Source: Clostridium sp. (GTDB taxonomy: Bacteria > Bacillota_A > Clostridia > Lachnospirales > Lachnospiraceae). Taken from it: 62,244 bases of DNA. The notes below the pieces were generated by a model that saw only the letters and a list, made by a program, of their open reading frames with translations, had not been told where the DNA came from and did not search any database. The stretch spans positions 27,136-89,379 of the forward strand of contig JAMPAW010000003.1 in assembly GCA_023666975.1 (NCBI GenBank), in the 5' to 3' direction. Below, piece after piece: positions 33,029 through 41,686 of the stretch (position 1 is the stretch's first letter; each line of letters begins with the position of its first letter). A program made the translations under genes and the position numbers.

Positions 33029-34342
33029 TTATAAGTAGCCATACTGAGCAACATAAAATTCAACTGTGGAAAAGCTGATAACATCTCCTTTTTCCAACAC
33101 ATATGTCTCTCCGTTGTCAAGACATTCCCCATTGAGATAGGTACCGTTGGTGGAGTTTAAATCGAGAACATATAATTCCCCCTCTCTTTTTATCAGCTTG
33201 GCATGCATGCGGCTGACACCTTTACCCGCCAAAATGTAATCGCATCCTTCCGGCATACACCCCAGCACAACACTCTCCTTATACATGCGGATAGGTTCCC
33301 CCTCCTCCTCTCTCATCGGCATCAGACACAGCTCCTCTGGCGTATCCTCCTCAACAACGGCATTATTTACCTCCGACTGCTCAATGGTATTCAACAGGGT
33401 TGTTTCCCCATACAGTACAGGCTCTACCGGTTCAGCATTTTCTCTTTGTCTGATATCCTCCATATTATTTTCCGGAAAACCGTTTTCCTGAAAGTATGCC
33501 TGCATGATATCCTCCGGACTCTCGTCTCTTGTGAGAGACATATAAATGACTGTCACCAATATCAATGCTGCAAGACCACAGAACAGATAACTTATATAAT
33601 CATACGTCAATATATTCAGCAGCAGGCATGCGATCAAGAGAAAATTAACACACAAAAAGATAAAGAACAGACCCCTGACAATGGAAACCGGCAAACTCTT
33701 TTGCTCTTTTGCCTCTGTGTTTTCCGTGTCTTCCGTGTCCGCAGATACCTCCTCAGAAATATCCGTTTGCTCCGGCACTTCCCTTTTGCCTGCCGGCATT
33801 TTCAACCGCTCTTCCCTAAACCGTATTAACTGCTCTAAAGTGCAATCCGGCTCCGTTACAAGATTATAAAACTGAAGCAGCAACAAAACCGTTTGCTCAT
33901 CTCTCTTTCCTATTGCCTGCAACAGTTCCGAAAGCAGTTCTTTTAAACTTCCGTTCTCCGGACAAGTCTCTGGATTATAACAAAACACCAGCTCTCCGGA
34001 ATTAACCTCCACACTGATTCTGTCCGCCTTCCACACGATTCCGTCAAAATCCAGCAGATAATTTTCCACCGTTTCCATCACTCCGACAATAGACAAAAGT
34101 ATATTGACCAGCTTGTCCGTTGTAAAAGAAATATGCTCCATTACTGTCTTTAATATCGTGTGATACGGCAAGAGATAATATCTCATCTGCCTTCCGTCTA
34201 ACACCCGTAATTCATATGGCATAAAATACGGAACCGAATGATATTGCATTAACCGGCTGCGGTAACTGTCCTCCTCTATCTCTTCATTGACCGCTATCAT
34301 GTAGCGTTTCATTCCCTCCTTGTGAAACCAAACTGACTGCAA
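33029..34342 (-). CDS. DUF6382/FHA-domain protein of the tad pilus operon
   Basis: A 437-residue protein. The N-terminal DUF6382-like domain (about 1-190) starts MQSVWFHKEGMKRYMIAV. Two hydrophobic helices lie at about residues 222-242 and 248-268. The C-terminal FHA domain (about 355-437) has GVSRMHAKL and LNSTNGTYLNG, the Ser/His and Asn residues that bind phosphothreonine. A TTG start at 34342 with AGGAGG 7 bases upstream gives the family N-terminus, although it overlaps the preceding TadE-like gene by 59 bases. It is last in the tad operon and may link pilus assembly to a Ser/Thr kinase. Confidence 0.8.
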   Translation of the reverse strand: MQSVWFHKEGMKRYMIAVNEEIEEDSYRSRLMQYHSVPYFMPYELRVLDGRQMRYYLLPYHTILKTVMEHISFTTDKLVNILLSIVGVMETVENYLLDFDGIVWKADRISVEVNSGELVFCYNPETCPENGSLKELLSELLQAIGKRDEQTVLLLLQFYNLVTEPDCTLEQLIRFREERLKMPAGKREVPEQTDISEEVSADTEDTENTEAKEQKSLPVSIVRGLFFIFLCVNFLLIACLLLNILTYDYISYLFCGLAALILVTVIYMSLTRDESPEDIMQAYFQENGFPENNMEDIRQRENAEPVEPVLYGETTLLNTIEQSEVNNAVVEEDTPEELCLMPMREEEGEPIRMYKESVVLGCMPEGCDYILAGKGVSRMHAKLIKREGELYVLDLNSTNGTYLNGECLDNGETYVLEKGDVISFSTVEFYVAQYGYL

Positions 34343-34655
34343 GCTGCCACCTCCTTATATTCTCCACAGGGTCTTTCGTCCATCTCCTATACTCGGTGCG
34401 GATCAGAAACCGGGAATCCGGGTCTTCAAACCACGCCGTTCTTATATCCCCCTGCTTATGTATCTGCACATTAACCGGTCTCTCCATATCCGGCTCTTCT
34501 TCAGCTTCACTGTACAGATACTCCACTACCTGCTCCATTTGTCCGGCACTGTAAATCAGAAACAGGAAAAAGGTAATGTATAAAAAGAACACTCCCATAA
34601 AGACCGAAATTAATATTGTTATTTCAATAATCATGCTTCCTCTGTTTTTCCTCAT
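34284..34655 (-). CDS. TadE-like minor pilin/pilus assembly protein
   Basis: A protein of about 123 residues with an N-terminal basic stretch and RGSMIIEITILISVF, then a hydrophobic helix (about 10-32), the form of TadE/TadF pseudopilins (Glu at position 5 of the mature part). The rest is a small outside domain. GGAGGG lies 4 bases before the ATG at 34655; the open frame is longer, but that start would overlap the previous gene. It overlaps the FHA gene by 59 bases at its end. Likely a minor subunit that primes or supports the Flp pilus. Confidence 0.72.
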   Translation of the reverse strand: MRKNRGSMIIEITILISVFMGVFFLYITFFLFLIYSAGQMEQVVEYLYSEAEEEPDMERPVNVQIHKQGDIRTAWFEDPDSRFLIRTEYRRWTKDPVENIRRWQLAVSLVSQGGNETLHDSGQ

Positions 34656-34656
34656 T

Positions 34657-35418
34657 TTACCCTCCGCACCGCTGACAGGCAGGCAGACCTCCGGTTTCAC
34701 TCAGCCTTACTCTGCTCACTGTTCGCTTCAATCCACTGCACCCCGCCCGATAATGATAAACACCTCCGGTCTGGGACACATATATAACACCTTCATCATT
34801 ATCTTCTTTGCCGCAAAAGCTGCAGGCCTCATAACCGCCTTTCCTTGTGCTGTCCAACCGGTTGACACGTATCGACAGATGACTGCAGTCTCTCCGCTTG
34901 TGATAAGCCTCCCTGTTCGGCGTCACATACACATAGATATCCTCCTGTCCTGTCCCGCTGTCGTTATAGCCGACAAACGCCTTTTTCTTTACACAATCGT
35001 TTAAGCTCATCTGATATCTTCCCAGCATCGGAATCGTTATTTCCGCCGCATAGGAGGCTTGTACAACATAAATTGTATCATCTGCTTCTTCGCTGCTAAC
35101 CGTGAGCAAAATGCCATGCCTCCCACCCTGTATAGTCTTTTCAACATAAAAATCCTCTCCTATACAATCCTGGAACCGTTTGACCAGAATAGCCGTGTTC
35201 ACGACAGACTGCGTTGCCTGCGTCGAATTCTTTAACAGGCAGCTCTCCAGATAACCGTATTGCGCTGTATACTCCGCTGCCTCTATCAGACCTTGATGAA
35301 TGTGTGCTTCGGCAAACAATATCATCATCAGCTTACTCACGGCCAGCATAAAAAACAAAAATAATGGTATCACCAGACAAGCCTCCACAGTGGCGGAACC
35401 TCTATTTCTCATTTTCAT
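34657..35418 (-). CDS. TadE-like protein with a duplicated Cys/His C-terminal module
   Basis: A 253-residue protein. Residues 5-30 (NRGSATVEACLVIPLFLFFML) form a TadE-type pseudopilin N-terminus with Glu in place and a membrane helix. Residues about 165-253 carry two similar modules: YHKRRDCSHLSIRV with EACSFCGKE, and YHYRAGCSGLKRTV with PACQRCG. Each has Tyr-His, Cys, Leu and then a Cys-x-x-Cys, suggesting a pair of zinc- or disulfide-stabilised knobs on the outside of the cell. This is not part of standard TadE proteins. It is preceded by a long intercistronic hairpin. Confidence 0.72.
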   Translation of the reverse strand: MKMRNRGSATVEACLVIPLFLFFMLAVSKLMMILFAEAHIHQGLIEAAEYTAQYGYLESCLLKNSTQATQSVVNTAILVKRFQDCIGEDFYVEKTIQGGRHGILLTVSSEEADDTIYVVQASYAAEITIPMLGRYQMSLNDCVKKKAFVGYNDSGTGQEDIYVYVTPNREAYHKRRDCSHLSIRVNRLDSTRKGGYEACSFCGKEDNDEGVIYVSQTGGVYHYRAGCSGLKRTVSRVRLSETGGLPACQRCGG

Positions 35419-35487
35419 CTACCCCTTCCATTTTCACTATTTTACTCATCTTTTGTTCCACTGTACTGTTTTTGTATATCCCTTTAA

Positions 35488-35579
35488 AAACTCTCATATA
35501 TAATAGTGTTCGTACTTAAAAATTATTTGGGTTTTTGATATGATCTCTTGATTTTTGGGTCTACTATATATAAGAGTTT
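35488..35579 (-). repeat. 19-bp intercistronic RNA hairpin in the tad operon
   Basis: Bases 35579-35561 and 35506-35488 (minus-strand reading) pair over 19 positions with a 54-base loop. Two positions are not complementary in DNA, but on the operon transcript both become G-U pairs, while on the opposite strand they would be A-C mismatches. It lies between the DUF5702-like gene and the 253-residue TadE-like gene. This suggests an RNA element of the tad message. Confidence 0.65.
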
Positions 35580-35592
35580 ATAAAGAGATATA

Positions 35593-37083
35593 CTAATAGG
35601 AGAACTCCTCCTCAAAATAAAATTGATAGATATCCTGTGCAGTCCCTTTGAGGTAAACCTCATTTACTTCTACTTCTCCCTGCATCGTCATGCCTCCTAC
35701 ACAATCGGAAATCCGAAAATCCGAATCAGTCTGCCTAATGTTTTCCTGCATGATATCCAACATTCTGGCATAACACATATTCAATCGGCTGCCGCTGCGT
35801 TTAGCCAGAAGAAGCTGTAAATAATCCCTGTAGCTTAAGCCGTCCGTAACCTTCTGACCAGTACCGGTTCCGGCAAGCGTTTTTAAATCGGTCTGCCAGC
35901 CTGCCGCAGTCTTGATATAAGCAATCTGTTCTCCTGATAAAAGCTGTCTTACTTCATATAGTGTTTCGCCATATGACCAGCAGCCCAGCAGCAGATATTT
36001 TACCACCTCGATTAACGGAGTGGTTCCTGATGCCGTACATATAGCCGCAGCCATAGTCAGTGCCTCGCTCTTCTTCTCTGTATCCGTCAGCAGATAAGCA
36101 TAATTTACTGGCAGACGCATAGACACAATCTCATGAACCACTGCCTCCAAATTCTCATAATCACTTGACCTCCCTTTCAGAATATACTCTACCTCACCAT
36201 CTAAAGCCGAACCCTGCCGCCTGTCTACAATATTAGAAAACTGATTGTTGACATAGTCTACATATGCAGCCCGCTGTGTCACTCCACCATAATCCGCTTC
36301 CGTCTGTTGTGTCAGATATTTTTTAAATATCGAAATATCCTGAAAATCCGGCAGAATTTCTTCTGTATATTGTTCGCTGTATTTTGCGGACGGTGCTTCG
36401 TGAAGGTTGTACTCCTCTTTTGAAATGGTGTTTCCCGGAAGGACAAATTCCAAAATACCGAATTTCAGTGCCTCCTCCAACTGCTTACGCGGGTCCTGTA
36501 CTTCCACAGTGTTTTCCTTTTCCTCGTCTGCGGCACTGTCTGCATCTGGCAGCGCATTGCCGTCCTCCTTTGGCAGCTCCATCTCCACACCGTTCGTTTC
36601 CGTCTCTGCAACTGCACTTGAAATATCATCTGTTCCCTGTTTTTCCTTTTGGAATAATTCCGATACATGATTTACGATACCTGCCGTCTTTTCGTAATCC
36701 GCAACTTGCTTCTTTACCTGCTGCATTTCCCCATCTAATATATTTTGTGATTCCACCACAGCCACATCTTTGATAGAAAATTGATAAATTCCCGATTCCG
36801 CAGACTCTCCATTTAACGTTACCTCCAGATAATCCGCCATCTTTTCCTCTAATGCCGCATAGCTTTCGGTCCCATAGGTCGGGTCCATAAAAAGCAGATG
36901 ATACCGCTCAAATAATTCCCGATTATAATCTGCCATGACATTGGAGCGCATACTATGAACGCTGGCCATTGCTTTTACACGGCTCATGCGTATTCTCGCC
37001 ACCTCCAGTGCAGTAAAGGTTAATAACAGCAAAACGCTGATCATCAGTGAAAAAAACACAGTAGTCTGGCCTCTGTTGCTCAT
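35593..37083 (-). CDS. DUF5702-like pilus-operon protein
   Basis: A 496-residue protein beginning MSNRGQTTVFFSLMISVLLLLTFTALEVAR, a TadE/TadG-like N-terminal helix that would anchor it in the membrane with the rest outside. The body (about 60-496) is helical with an acidic linker near 145-195 (AETETNGVEMELPKEDGN). It resembles DUF5702 of Lachnospiraceae tad operons. The position between the pilin and TadE-like genes suggests a role in pilus assembly or at the cell surface, but the function is unknown. Confidence 0.75.
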   Translation of the reverse strand: MSNRGQTTVFFSLMISVLLLLTFTALEVARIRMSRVKAMASVHSMRSNVMADYNRELFERYHLLFMDPTYGTESYAALEEKMADYLEVTLNGESAESGIYQFSIKDVAVVESQNILDGEMQQVKKQVADYEKTAGIVNHVSELFQKEKQGTDDISSAVAETETNGVEMELPKEDGNALPDADSAADEEKENTVEVQDPRKQLEEALKFGILEFVLPGNTISKEEYNLHEAPSAKYSEQYTEEILPDFQDISIFKKYLTQQTEADYGGVTQRAAYVDYVNNQFSNIVDRRQGSALDGEVEYILKGRSSDYENLEAVVHEIVSMRLPVNYAYLLTDTEKKSEALTMAAAICTASGTTPLIEVVKYLLLGCWSYGETLYEVRQLLSGEQIAYIKTAAGWQTDLKTLAGTGTGQKVTDGLSYRDYLQLLLAKRSGSRLNMCYARMLDIMQENIRQTDSDFRISDCVGGMTMQGEVEVNEVYLKGTAQDIYQFYFEEEFSY

Positions 37084-37138
37084 AGTATACCTCCTTACCT
37101 TGCTGAAATCTAAAGCATCCTCGTCAATTAGTTACCTG

Positions 37139-37324
37139 CTATGAATAGATTTTTTTGGCACTGCCGTTAATGGACTCCCAAATACCGTTGACTAAATCGG
37201 TAATCTGTTCCTTGAAAATGACTACCATGGCAATAAGCACTACGATAATCAAAATAATTTCCACGACACCCATACCGGACTCGTCCCGCCAGAAATCTGT
37301 CCATATATTTTTTATCCAGCCCAT
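37139..37324 (-). CDS. flp: Flp-family type IVb pilin
   Basis: A 61-residue prepilin with a basic leader (MGWIKNIWTDFWRDESG), then MGVVEIILIIVVLIAMVVIFKEQI, the glycine cleavage region, Glu and long hydrophobic helix of Flp pilins. The mature protein would be the major pilus subunit, processed by the prepilin peptidase encoded at 41687. AAAGGAGG lies 8 bases before the ATG at 37324; an earlier GTG is less likely. A long hairpin stands directly upstream, consistent with a need for more pilin than assembly proteins. Confidence 0.88.
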   Translation of the reverse strand: MGWIKNIWTDFWRDESGMGVVEIILIIVVLIAMVVIFKEQITDLVNGIWESINGSAKKIYS

Positions 37325-37354
37325 AAGCCTCACCTCCTTTCTCCGCTAAAGCTT

Positions 37355-37418
37355 AGTCATAAGCAAAACTCTGTTTTCTCAACTGTCCGTTGTACAATAA
37401 TGAGTTTTGCTCATGACT
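37355..37418 (-). repeat. 17-bp intercistronic RNA hairpin upstream of flp
   Basis: Bases 37418-37402 and 37371-37355 (minus-strand reading) pair over 17 positions around a 30-base loop; the only non-Watson-Crick position is a G-U on the operon strand. It starts 3 bases after the tadC stop and ends about 30 bases before the flp start. No T-run follows. It could block decay from the 3' side, or mark a processing site that raises pilin mRNA. Confidence 0.68.
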
Positions 37419-37421
37419 CTC

Positions 37422-38744
37422 CTAAAAGCTCATAAATGCCGGAATCATAATAATCAGCATAACAATCAGCAGTAAAAGCGTCATCGGTCCCAAAAGCTTT
37501 GTCCCGGCCTCTTCCCCATATTTCCGGGCAATATTTTTGCGCTCTTCCAAAGCATTCATTTCCTCCTGCTCAAATACCGCAGTCAAACCCTTAATCCCTC
37601 TTTTGACATTCTGCTCCAGCAGAGTCATCAGCTTGATATAGCAGGGAAGCTGAAGCCGCCTTCCCAGCCGGTAATACGCCTGCTCCTCCGCCATTCCAAG
37701 CTCTATACTCTGCTGTGTCTGCCGCAATTCAGCAATCAGTATGCTGCGGTAATCATTTTCCCTGTCCTCTTTAATCAGGAGAGCAAAAATGTTTTTCACC
37801 TGCATACCTGCCCCCAGCAGCAATACCAGCTCATTGACAAACCATGGGTAACTCCTTTTTAACTGCTCCAACCGATATCGCTTTTTTCTCTGTTCCTCCT
37901 CCTTCTCTCTAAGCAGCAATAATCCGCCAAGAAGAAATCCAAACAACAGGACATGCACAGGTGTAATTTTGTCATCATCTGTTTTGGTGATTTGAACACT
38001 GCCCAGTTGCAGCGGCAGCTCCAACTGCTCTGAAAAGCGGCTGTTTTCCTCCGCCTGCTGCAATTGCTCCTGTGCTTCGCTAAACTGCTTTTGCTCATTG
38101 CTTTCCGTCTTCGGAAAAATCGTCACCTCATAGCGTTTCTCTTTTCTTTGCTGTCCATAGCATAAAACCACGGTAACGCTTGTGGTGATTCCCTGCTCCA
38201 TTTCCTGCTCGGAATATTCCAGTGCTGCCAGTTCTTCCCTTTGGCTGCTCACATTACCGTCACTGTCAATCAGTGCATAGTGCTCCGGATAGAATTCTAC
38301 GTCAAAGGGATAACACTGATTATCAAAAGTGAAATTCAAATTGCTTTCCACTCTCTGCAATGAGGCATTCTCACCCTTTAAATGGTCATCTATGTAAGCA
38401 AAGGCCTGCTGCATGCGCTGACGGCATTCTTCTGTGGTAAGCTGAACCGGTTGGACTGCCAGTTGTATCTCCTCTGTAGAATCCTCCATTTGCAAACAAA
38501 TTCCGACCTGTTTTTCCGTCCCTCCATAATCTGCCCGCTCAATGATGATACCCGTCTGCTGATGTCCAAACGTCATGGCAAAGCTGATTGTGTTAACCAC
38601 AGTTAAAATTATCATTATCGAGATTTGCCTGCGTTTCAACAACATATGACATTTCCATTGGCAGTCTTTTTTCCTCTGTGCCGCCACCCATAAAATAAAC
38701 CACACAGACAGGACGATATAGATTATTCCATTTACCACTCTCAT
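37422..38744 (-). CDS. tadC: TadC-like pilus assembly membrane protein with a large inserted outside domain
   Basis: A protein of about 440 residues. Helices at about residues 5-25 and 38-58 are followed by some 190 polar residues that would lie outside (about 62-250), then a helix at about 261-281. A type II secretion F-type domain follows (about 300-415: YPWFVNELVLLLGAGMQVKNIF, ELRQTQQSIELGM, KRGIKGLTAVFEQE) and a last helix (about 420-440). Typical TadC proteins are about 300 residues and lack this insertion. GGAG 8 bases before the ATG at 38744 decides the start, which overlaps the TadB stop (ATGA). Confidence 0.8.
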   Translation of the reverse strand: MRVVNGIIYIVLSVWFILWVAAQRKKDCQWKCHMLLKRRQISIMIILTVVNTISFAMTFGHQQTGIIIERADYGGTEKQVGICLQMEDSTEEIQLAVQPVQLTTEECRQRMQQAFAYIDDHLKGENASLQRVESNLNFTFDNQCYPFDVEFYPEHYALIDSDGNVSSQREELAALEYSEQEMEQGITTSVTVVLCYGQQRKEKRYEVTIFPKTESNEQKQFSEAQEQLQQAEENSRFSEQLELPLQLGSVQITKTDDDKITPVHVLLFGFLLGGLLLLREKEEEQRKKRYRLEQLKRSYPWFVNELVLLLGAGMQVKNIFALLIKEDRENDYRSILIAELRQTQQSIELGMAEEQAYYRLGRRLQLPCYIKLMTLLEQNVKRGIKGLTAVFEQEEMNALEERKNIARKYGEEAGTKLLGPMTLLLLIVMLIIMIPAFMSF

Positions 38745-39502
38745 ACCGGTATCTCCATAATCTTTGAAGCCCACAAATCGGCCACGTAAATCAATAGCAG
38801 AAAAAATGTCATTAATAATATCCCCAGAGTATTGTGATACAGCACATCAAAAAATGCTCCGTTTCCTATCCGCAGGTAAAAAATGATTCCATAAGGCATT
38901 ATTGTCATAATGCTTTTTTCCAGCTTTTTGGCTGCGATAAGTGTTTGTATCTCCTCCTCCACAGCAATCTTATCACTGATACAATTTACTGTTTTCTGGA
39001 TAATCCGTATCAGGTTCCCTCCGCTCTTTTTTGCCGCTGCTACCACGTTGGAAAAATCCTGTATATCATCAATACCGCTTCGTCTGCCAAAGTCCTGAAG
39101 CAGCCTTTCCAGCGGAACATTCATTTTAACTCCGGTCAAAATTCGCTCCAATTCGTCAAATATAACGGCATTACTGTCATAAACCAAAGCCAGATCCCTT
39201 TTTGACGCCTCGAAAGCACCCTCCAAAGCATAACCGGCTCCAAGAGAATTCATCAGCGACTCAATCATGGACTTAAACTGCTGCGTCAGGTTTCTCTTTT
39301 GTTCTTCCAGCTTCTTCGCTCTCAGCATCCGGTAGTCAAAAACGGCAAACGGTATCAGCAGAAAAAATGCTTTGCCGGAATCATAGAACAGATAACAGAT
39401 TACCGCTCCCTTTATGGCAATCCGCAGTACATACTCTATCCAGTCTCTGTATGTAAAACGATATTGATTATAATCTTTTGCTGCCTCATTGTTCTTTTTC
39501 AC
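38741..39502 (-). CDS. tadB: TadB-like pilus assembly membrane protein
   Basis: A 253-residue membrane protein with N-terminal helices (about 24-60), a cytoplasmic F-type domain (about 70-200: QQFKSMIESLMNSLGAGYALEGAFEAS, DFSNVVAAAKKSGGNLIRII) and C-terminal helices (about 200-245). It is the usual platform partner of TadC in Flp pilus systems. It lies directly after the TadA ATPase gene, with 17 bases of overlap, and its stop overlaps the tadC start. Confidence 0.85.
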   Translation of the reverse strand: MKKNNEAAKDYNQYRFTYRDWIEYVLRIAIKGAVICYLFYDSGKAFFLLIPFAVFDYRMLRAKKLEEQKRNLTQQFKSMIESLMNSLGAGYALEGAFEASKRDLALVYDSNAVIFDELERILTGVKMNVPLERLLQDFGRRSGIDDIQDFSNVVAAAKKSGGNLIRIIQKTVNCISDKIAVEEEIQTLIAAKKLEKSIMTIMPYGIIFYLRIGNGAFFDVLYHNTLGILLMTFFLLLIYVADLWASKIMEIPV

Positions 39503-40730
39503 GTTTAACCTCCTCCCATCTGTTCTGTATCAGCTTCTGCTTGTGGATTAATTCCCCGATGCGCTCCAAAGCACCTACTACTTTTCCCTGCTCCGCCGTA
39601 TACTCCTTAAACTGAAATAATGTATTCATCTCGATTTCTCCTTTCTTCACTCCAATAATTTCGCTGATCTCCAATACCCTGCGGCTATGATCCCTAAGCC
39701 TTCCCAGATGTACAACAATATCAATTGCCGCAGCCAGCTGCTGGCGGATTGCCAGAACCGGCATATCATATCCCATCAAAATCATCGTTTCCAGCCTTAT
39801 CATCATCTCTCTTGCAGAATTCCCATGACCTGTACTGATACTACCGTCATGCCCGGTCAACATACTGTTTGCCATGTCCATCGCCGCCACGTCACGTACC
39901 TCCCCGACAATAATCCGATCCGGACGCATCCGCAGTGCCGCTTTAATCAATTGTGACATGGTAATGGCATTCTCACCTTCCACATTTGCATTGCGCGTTT
40001 CCAGCCGCACCAGATTAGGAATACCCTTTATCTGCAATTCGGCAGAATCCTCAATCGTAATCACTCTCTCATTATCGGGTATATAATTACTCAGTACATT
40101 CAAAAAAGTTGTTTTCCCGCTTCCCGTTCCCCCGCTGATAAAAATATTATATCCTGCCCGCACCAGACACTTTAGAAATTCCGCCGCTTCCTTCGTAATA
40201 GAACCCATCTCAATTAATTTTTCCATTGTAAAAAATTCCTTTGGAAATTTGCGAATGGTCATCACGGCACCGTCCAATGCCACCGGCGGCAAAACCACAT
40301 TTACCCGGGAACCGTCTGCCAGTCTGGCGTCTACAATGGGAACCGTTTCGTTGACAATCCGGTTACAACTGCTGACAATCTGCTGGATAACACTGCGCAG
40401 CCGTTCCTCACCGGCAAACACTTCCCTCGCTTCGGATAAAACACCCTGCTTTTCGATAAAAATATGCTGCGCTCCGTTAATCATAATCTCGGAAATTTCC
40501 TCATCTTCCAGAAAAACGGAAAGAACATCTAAGCGGCGAAGTGCATTAAACAACTCTCTTTTCATCTGCTGTTTTTCGCTGACACTTAAATAGGTGTTTC
40601 GGCTATGCTCTACTACCGCCTCCTCAATACATTCGCAAATTTCCTCGTCTTCCAGCTGCTGGCTCAGATTAAACTTTTCCAGCAGGCTTTTCTGTAATTG
40701 TTCCTTTTGCTGCTCCAGATTTCTCTCCAC
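39486..40730 (-). CDS. tadA: Flp pilus assembly ATPase TadA/CpaF
   Basis: A 414-residue secretion ATPase powering Flp pilus assembly. Walker A is GGTGSGKTTFLN, the Asp box and Walker B are VITIEDSAELQ and PDRIIVGEVRD, and the His box is TGHDGSISTGHGNS. The N-terminal domain (DVLSVFLEDEEISEIMINGAQHIFIEK) is the CpaF type. It would be a cytoplasmic hexamer acting with TadB/TadC. Its start follows the TadZ-like stop without a gap. Not related to the tRNA deaminase of the same symbol at 11023. Confidence 0.93.
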   Translation of the reverse strand: MERNLEQQKEQLQKSLLEKFNLSQQLEDEEICECIEEAVVEHSRNTYLSVSEKQQMKRELFNALRRLDVLSVFLEDEEISEIMINGAQHIFIEKQGVLSEAREVFAGEERLRSVIQQIVSSCNRIVNETVPIVDARLADGSRVNVVLPPVALDGAVMTIRKFPKEFFTMEKLIEMGSITKEAAEFLKCLVRAGYNIFISGGTGSGKTTFLNVLSNYIPDNERVITIEDSAELQIKGIPNLVRLETRNANVEGENAITMSQLIKAALRMRPDRIIVGEVRDVAAMDMANSMLTGHDGSISTGHGNSAREMMIRLETMILMGYDMPVLAIRQQLAAAIDIVVHLGRLRDHSRRVLEISEIIGVKKGEIEMNTLFQFKEYTAEQGKVVGALERIGELIHKQKLIQNRWEEVKREKEQ

Positions 40731-41674
40731 TAACTTCCTCCTCCAAAAATCTCCGTTATCTTCCTGTTAATCTCCTCTGCATCACCCATATCGATAAACC
40801 ACATTCTCTCCTTGATTTCTTCTATCCCATACACTTCCAGCAGCCATTCAAAATGCTCTCTTTTCCGCATTGCGCTCTCTTCCTTGAGATAAGGGACCAT
40901 AATATAATCAAACAGGGTGAAAATTTCATAATCCCATAATACTCCGGTACCGATATCCAAGATTGCTCCGCTAAGCTCACTGTCCTGAAAAACATTCCGA
41001 AGCCACACCACATCTTCCCGCTCTATCTGCTTCGTATCAAACACAGACTGCGCAGAACCGATAATCCTTCTGTCCCGCTCCATAAACGACAGCACCTTCT
41101 CCTTCTGACGCTCCTTCAAATAAAACAAAAATTCATCTGCCGGAACGATGACTTCTCCGTTTAACTCCGGATTCTGCCTGTATCCAAAGGAGCTGTAATC
41201 CTCCAGCCCGATATAAAGCCATTGGCCATAGCTGTCTTTTTGCACAATTTGCAATGCCAGCGTCGTTTTTCCACACCGCCCCACAGGAGAGTACACCGCA
41301 GCCAGCGGTTTTTGTGTCTCTGCCAAAGCCTGAAGCTGCACTGCCATATTCTGAATAACTTTTCCGATAACCTGTACACTCTGATACCGGTTTACTACAA
41401 CAAATTTGTTTCCCTTTTTCTGAACATTATCCTGCTTTTCCGCCAGCCATAGAAGAGCAAGTCCCTGATACAGCTCTCCGAACAGCTTCAATTCCCGTAA
41501 GTCTGTTCCCGCCAGCAAATCAAGCTTCTTATGCTGCAGATACATCTCCAGTGCACTTCGATTCGTAAACGCTGCTAATTTCCATCTCCCTTCTCCAAGC
41601 CTGCCAAGGCGGGCTGCCAAGGCTTCCGCATATTCCTTTTCGCCGTCTATAATTCCAATCCGTACTGCCTGCAT
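40730..41674 (-). CDS. TadZ/CpaE-like pilus localisation ATPase
   Basis: A 314-residue protein with a receiver-like N-terminal domain (about 1-120) lacking a clear phospho-acceptor Asp, and a ParA/MinD-like P-loop domain (about 125-300). The P-loop is degenerate: VYSPVGRCGKTTLALQI replaces the usual KGGxGKT signature, so the signature Lys is absent while the Lys-Thr-Thr core is kept. TadZ/CpaE proteins place the pilus machine at a cell site. It lies between the prepilin peptidase and the ATPase gene. Confidence 0.75.
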   Translation of the reverse strand: MQAVRIGIIDGEKEYAEALAARLGRLGEGRWKLAAFTNRSALEMYLQHKKLDLLAGTDLRELKLFGELYQGLALLWLAEKQDNVQKKGNKFVVVNRYQSVQVIGKVIQNMAVQLQALAETQKPLAAVYSPVGRCGKTTLALQIVQKDSYGQWLYIGLEDYSSFGYRQNPELNGEVIVPADEFLFYLKERQKEKVLSFMERDRRIIGSAQSVFDTKQIEREDVVWLRNVFQDSELSGAILDIGTGVLWDYEIFTLFDYIMVPYLKEESAMRKREHFEWLLEVYGIEEIKERMWFIDMGDAEEINRKITEIFGGGS

Positions 41675-41686
41675 ATCCTCCCCCTT

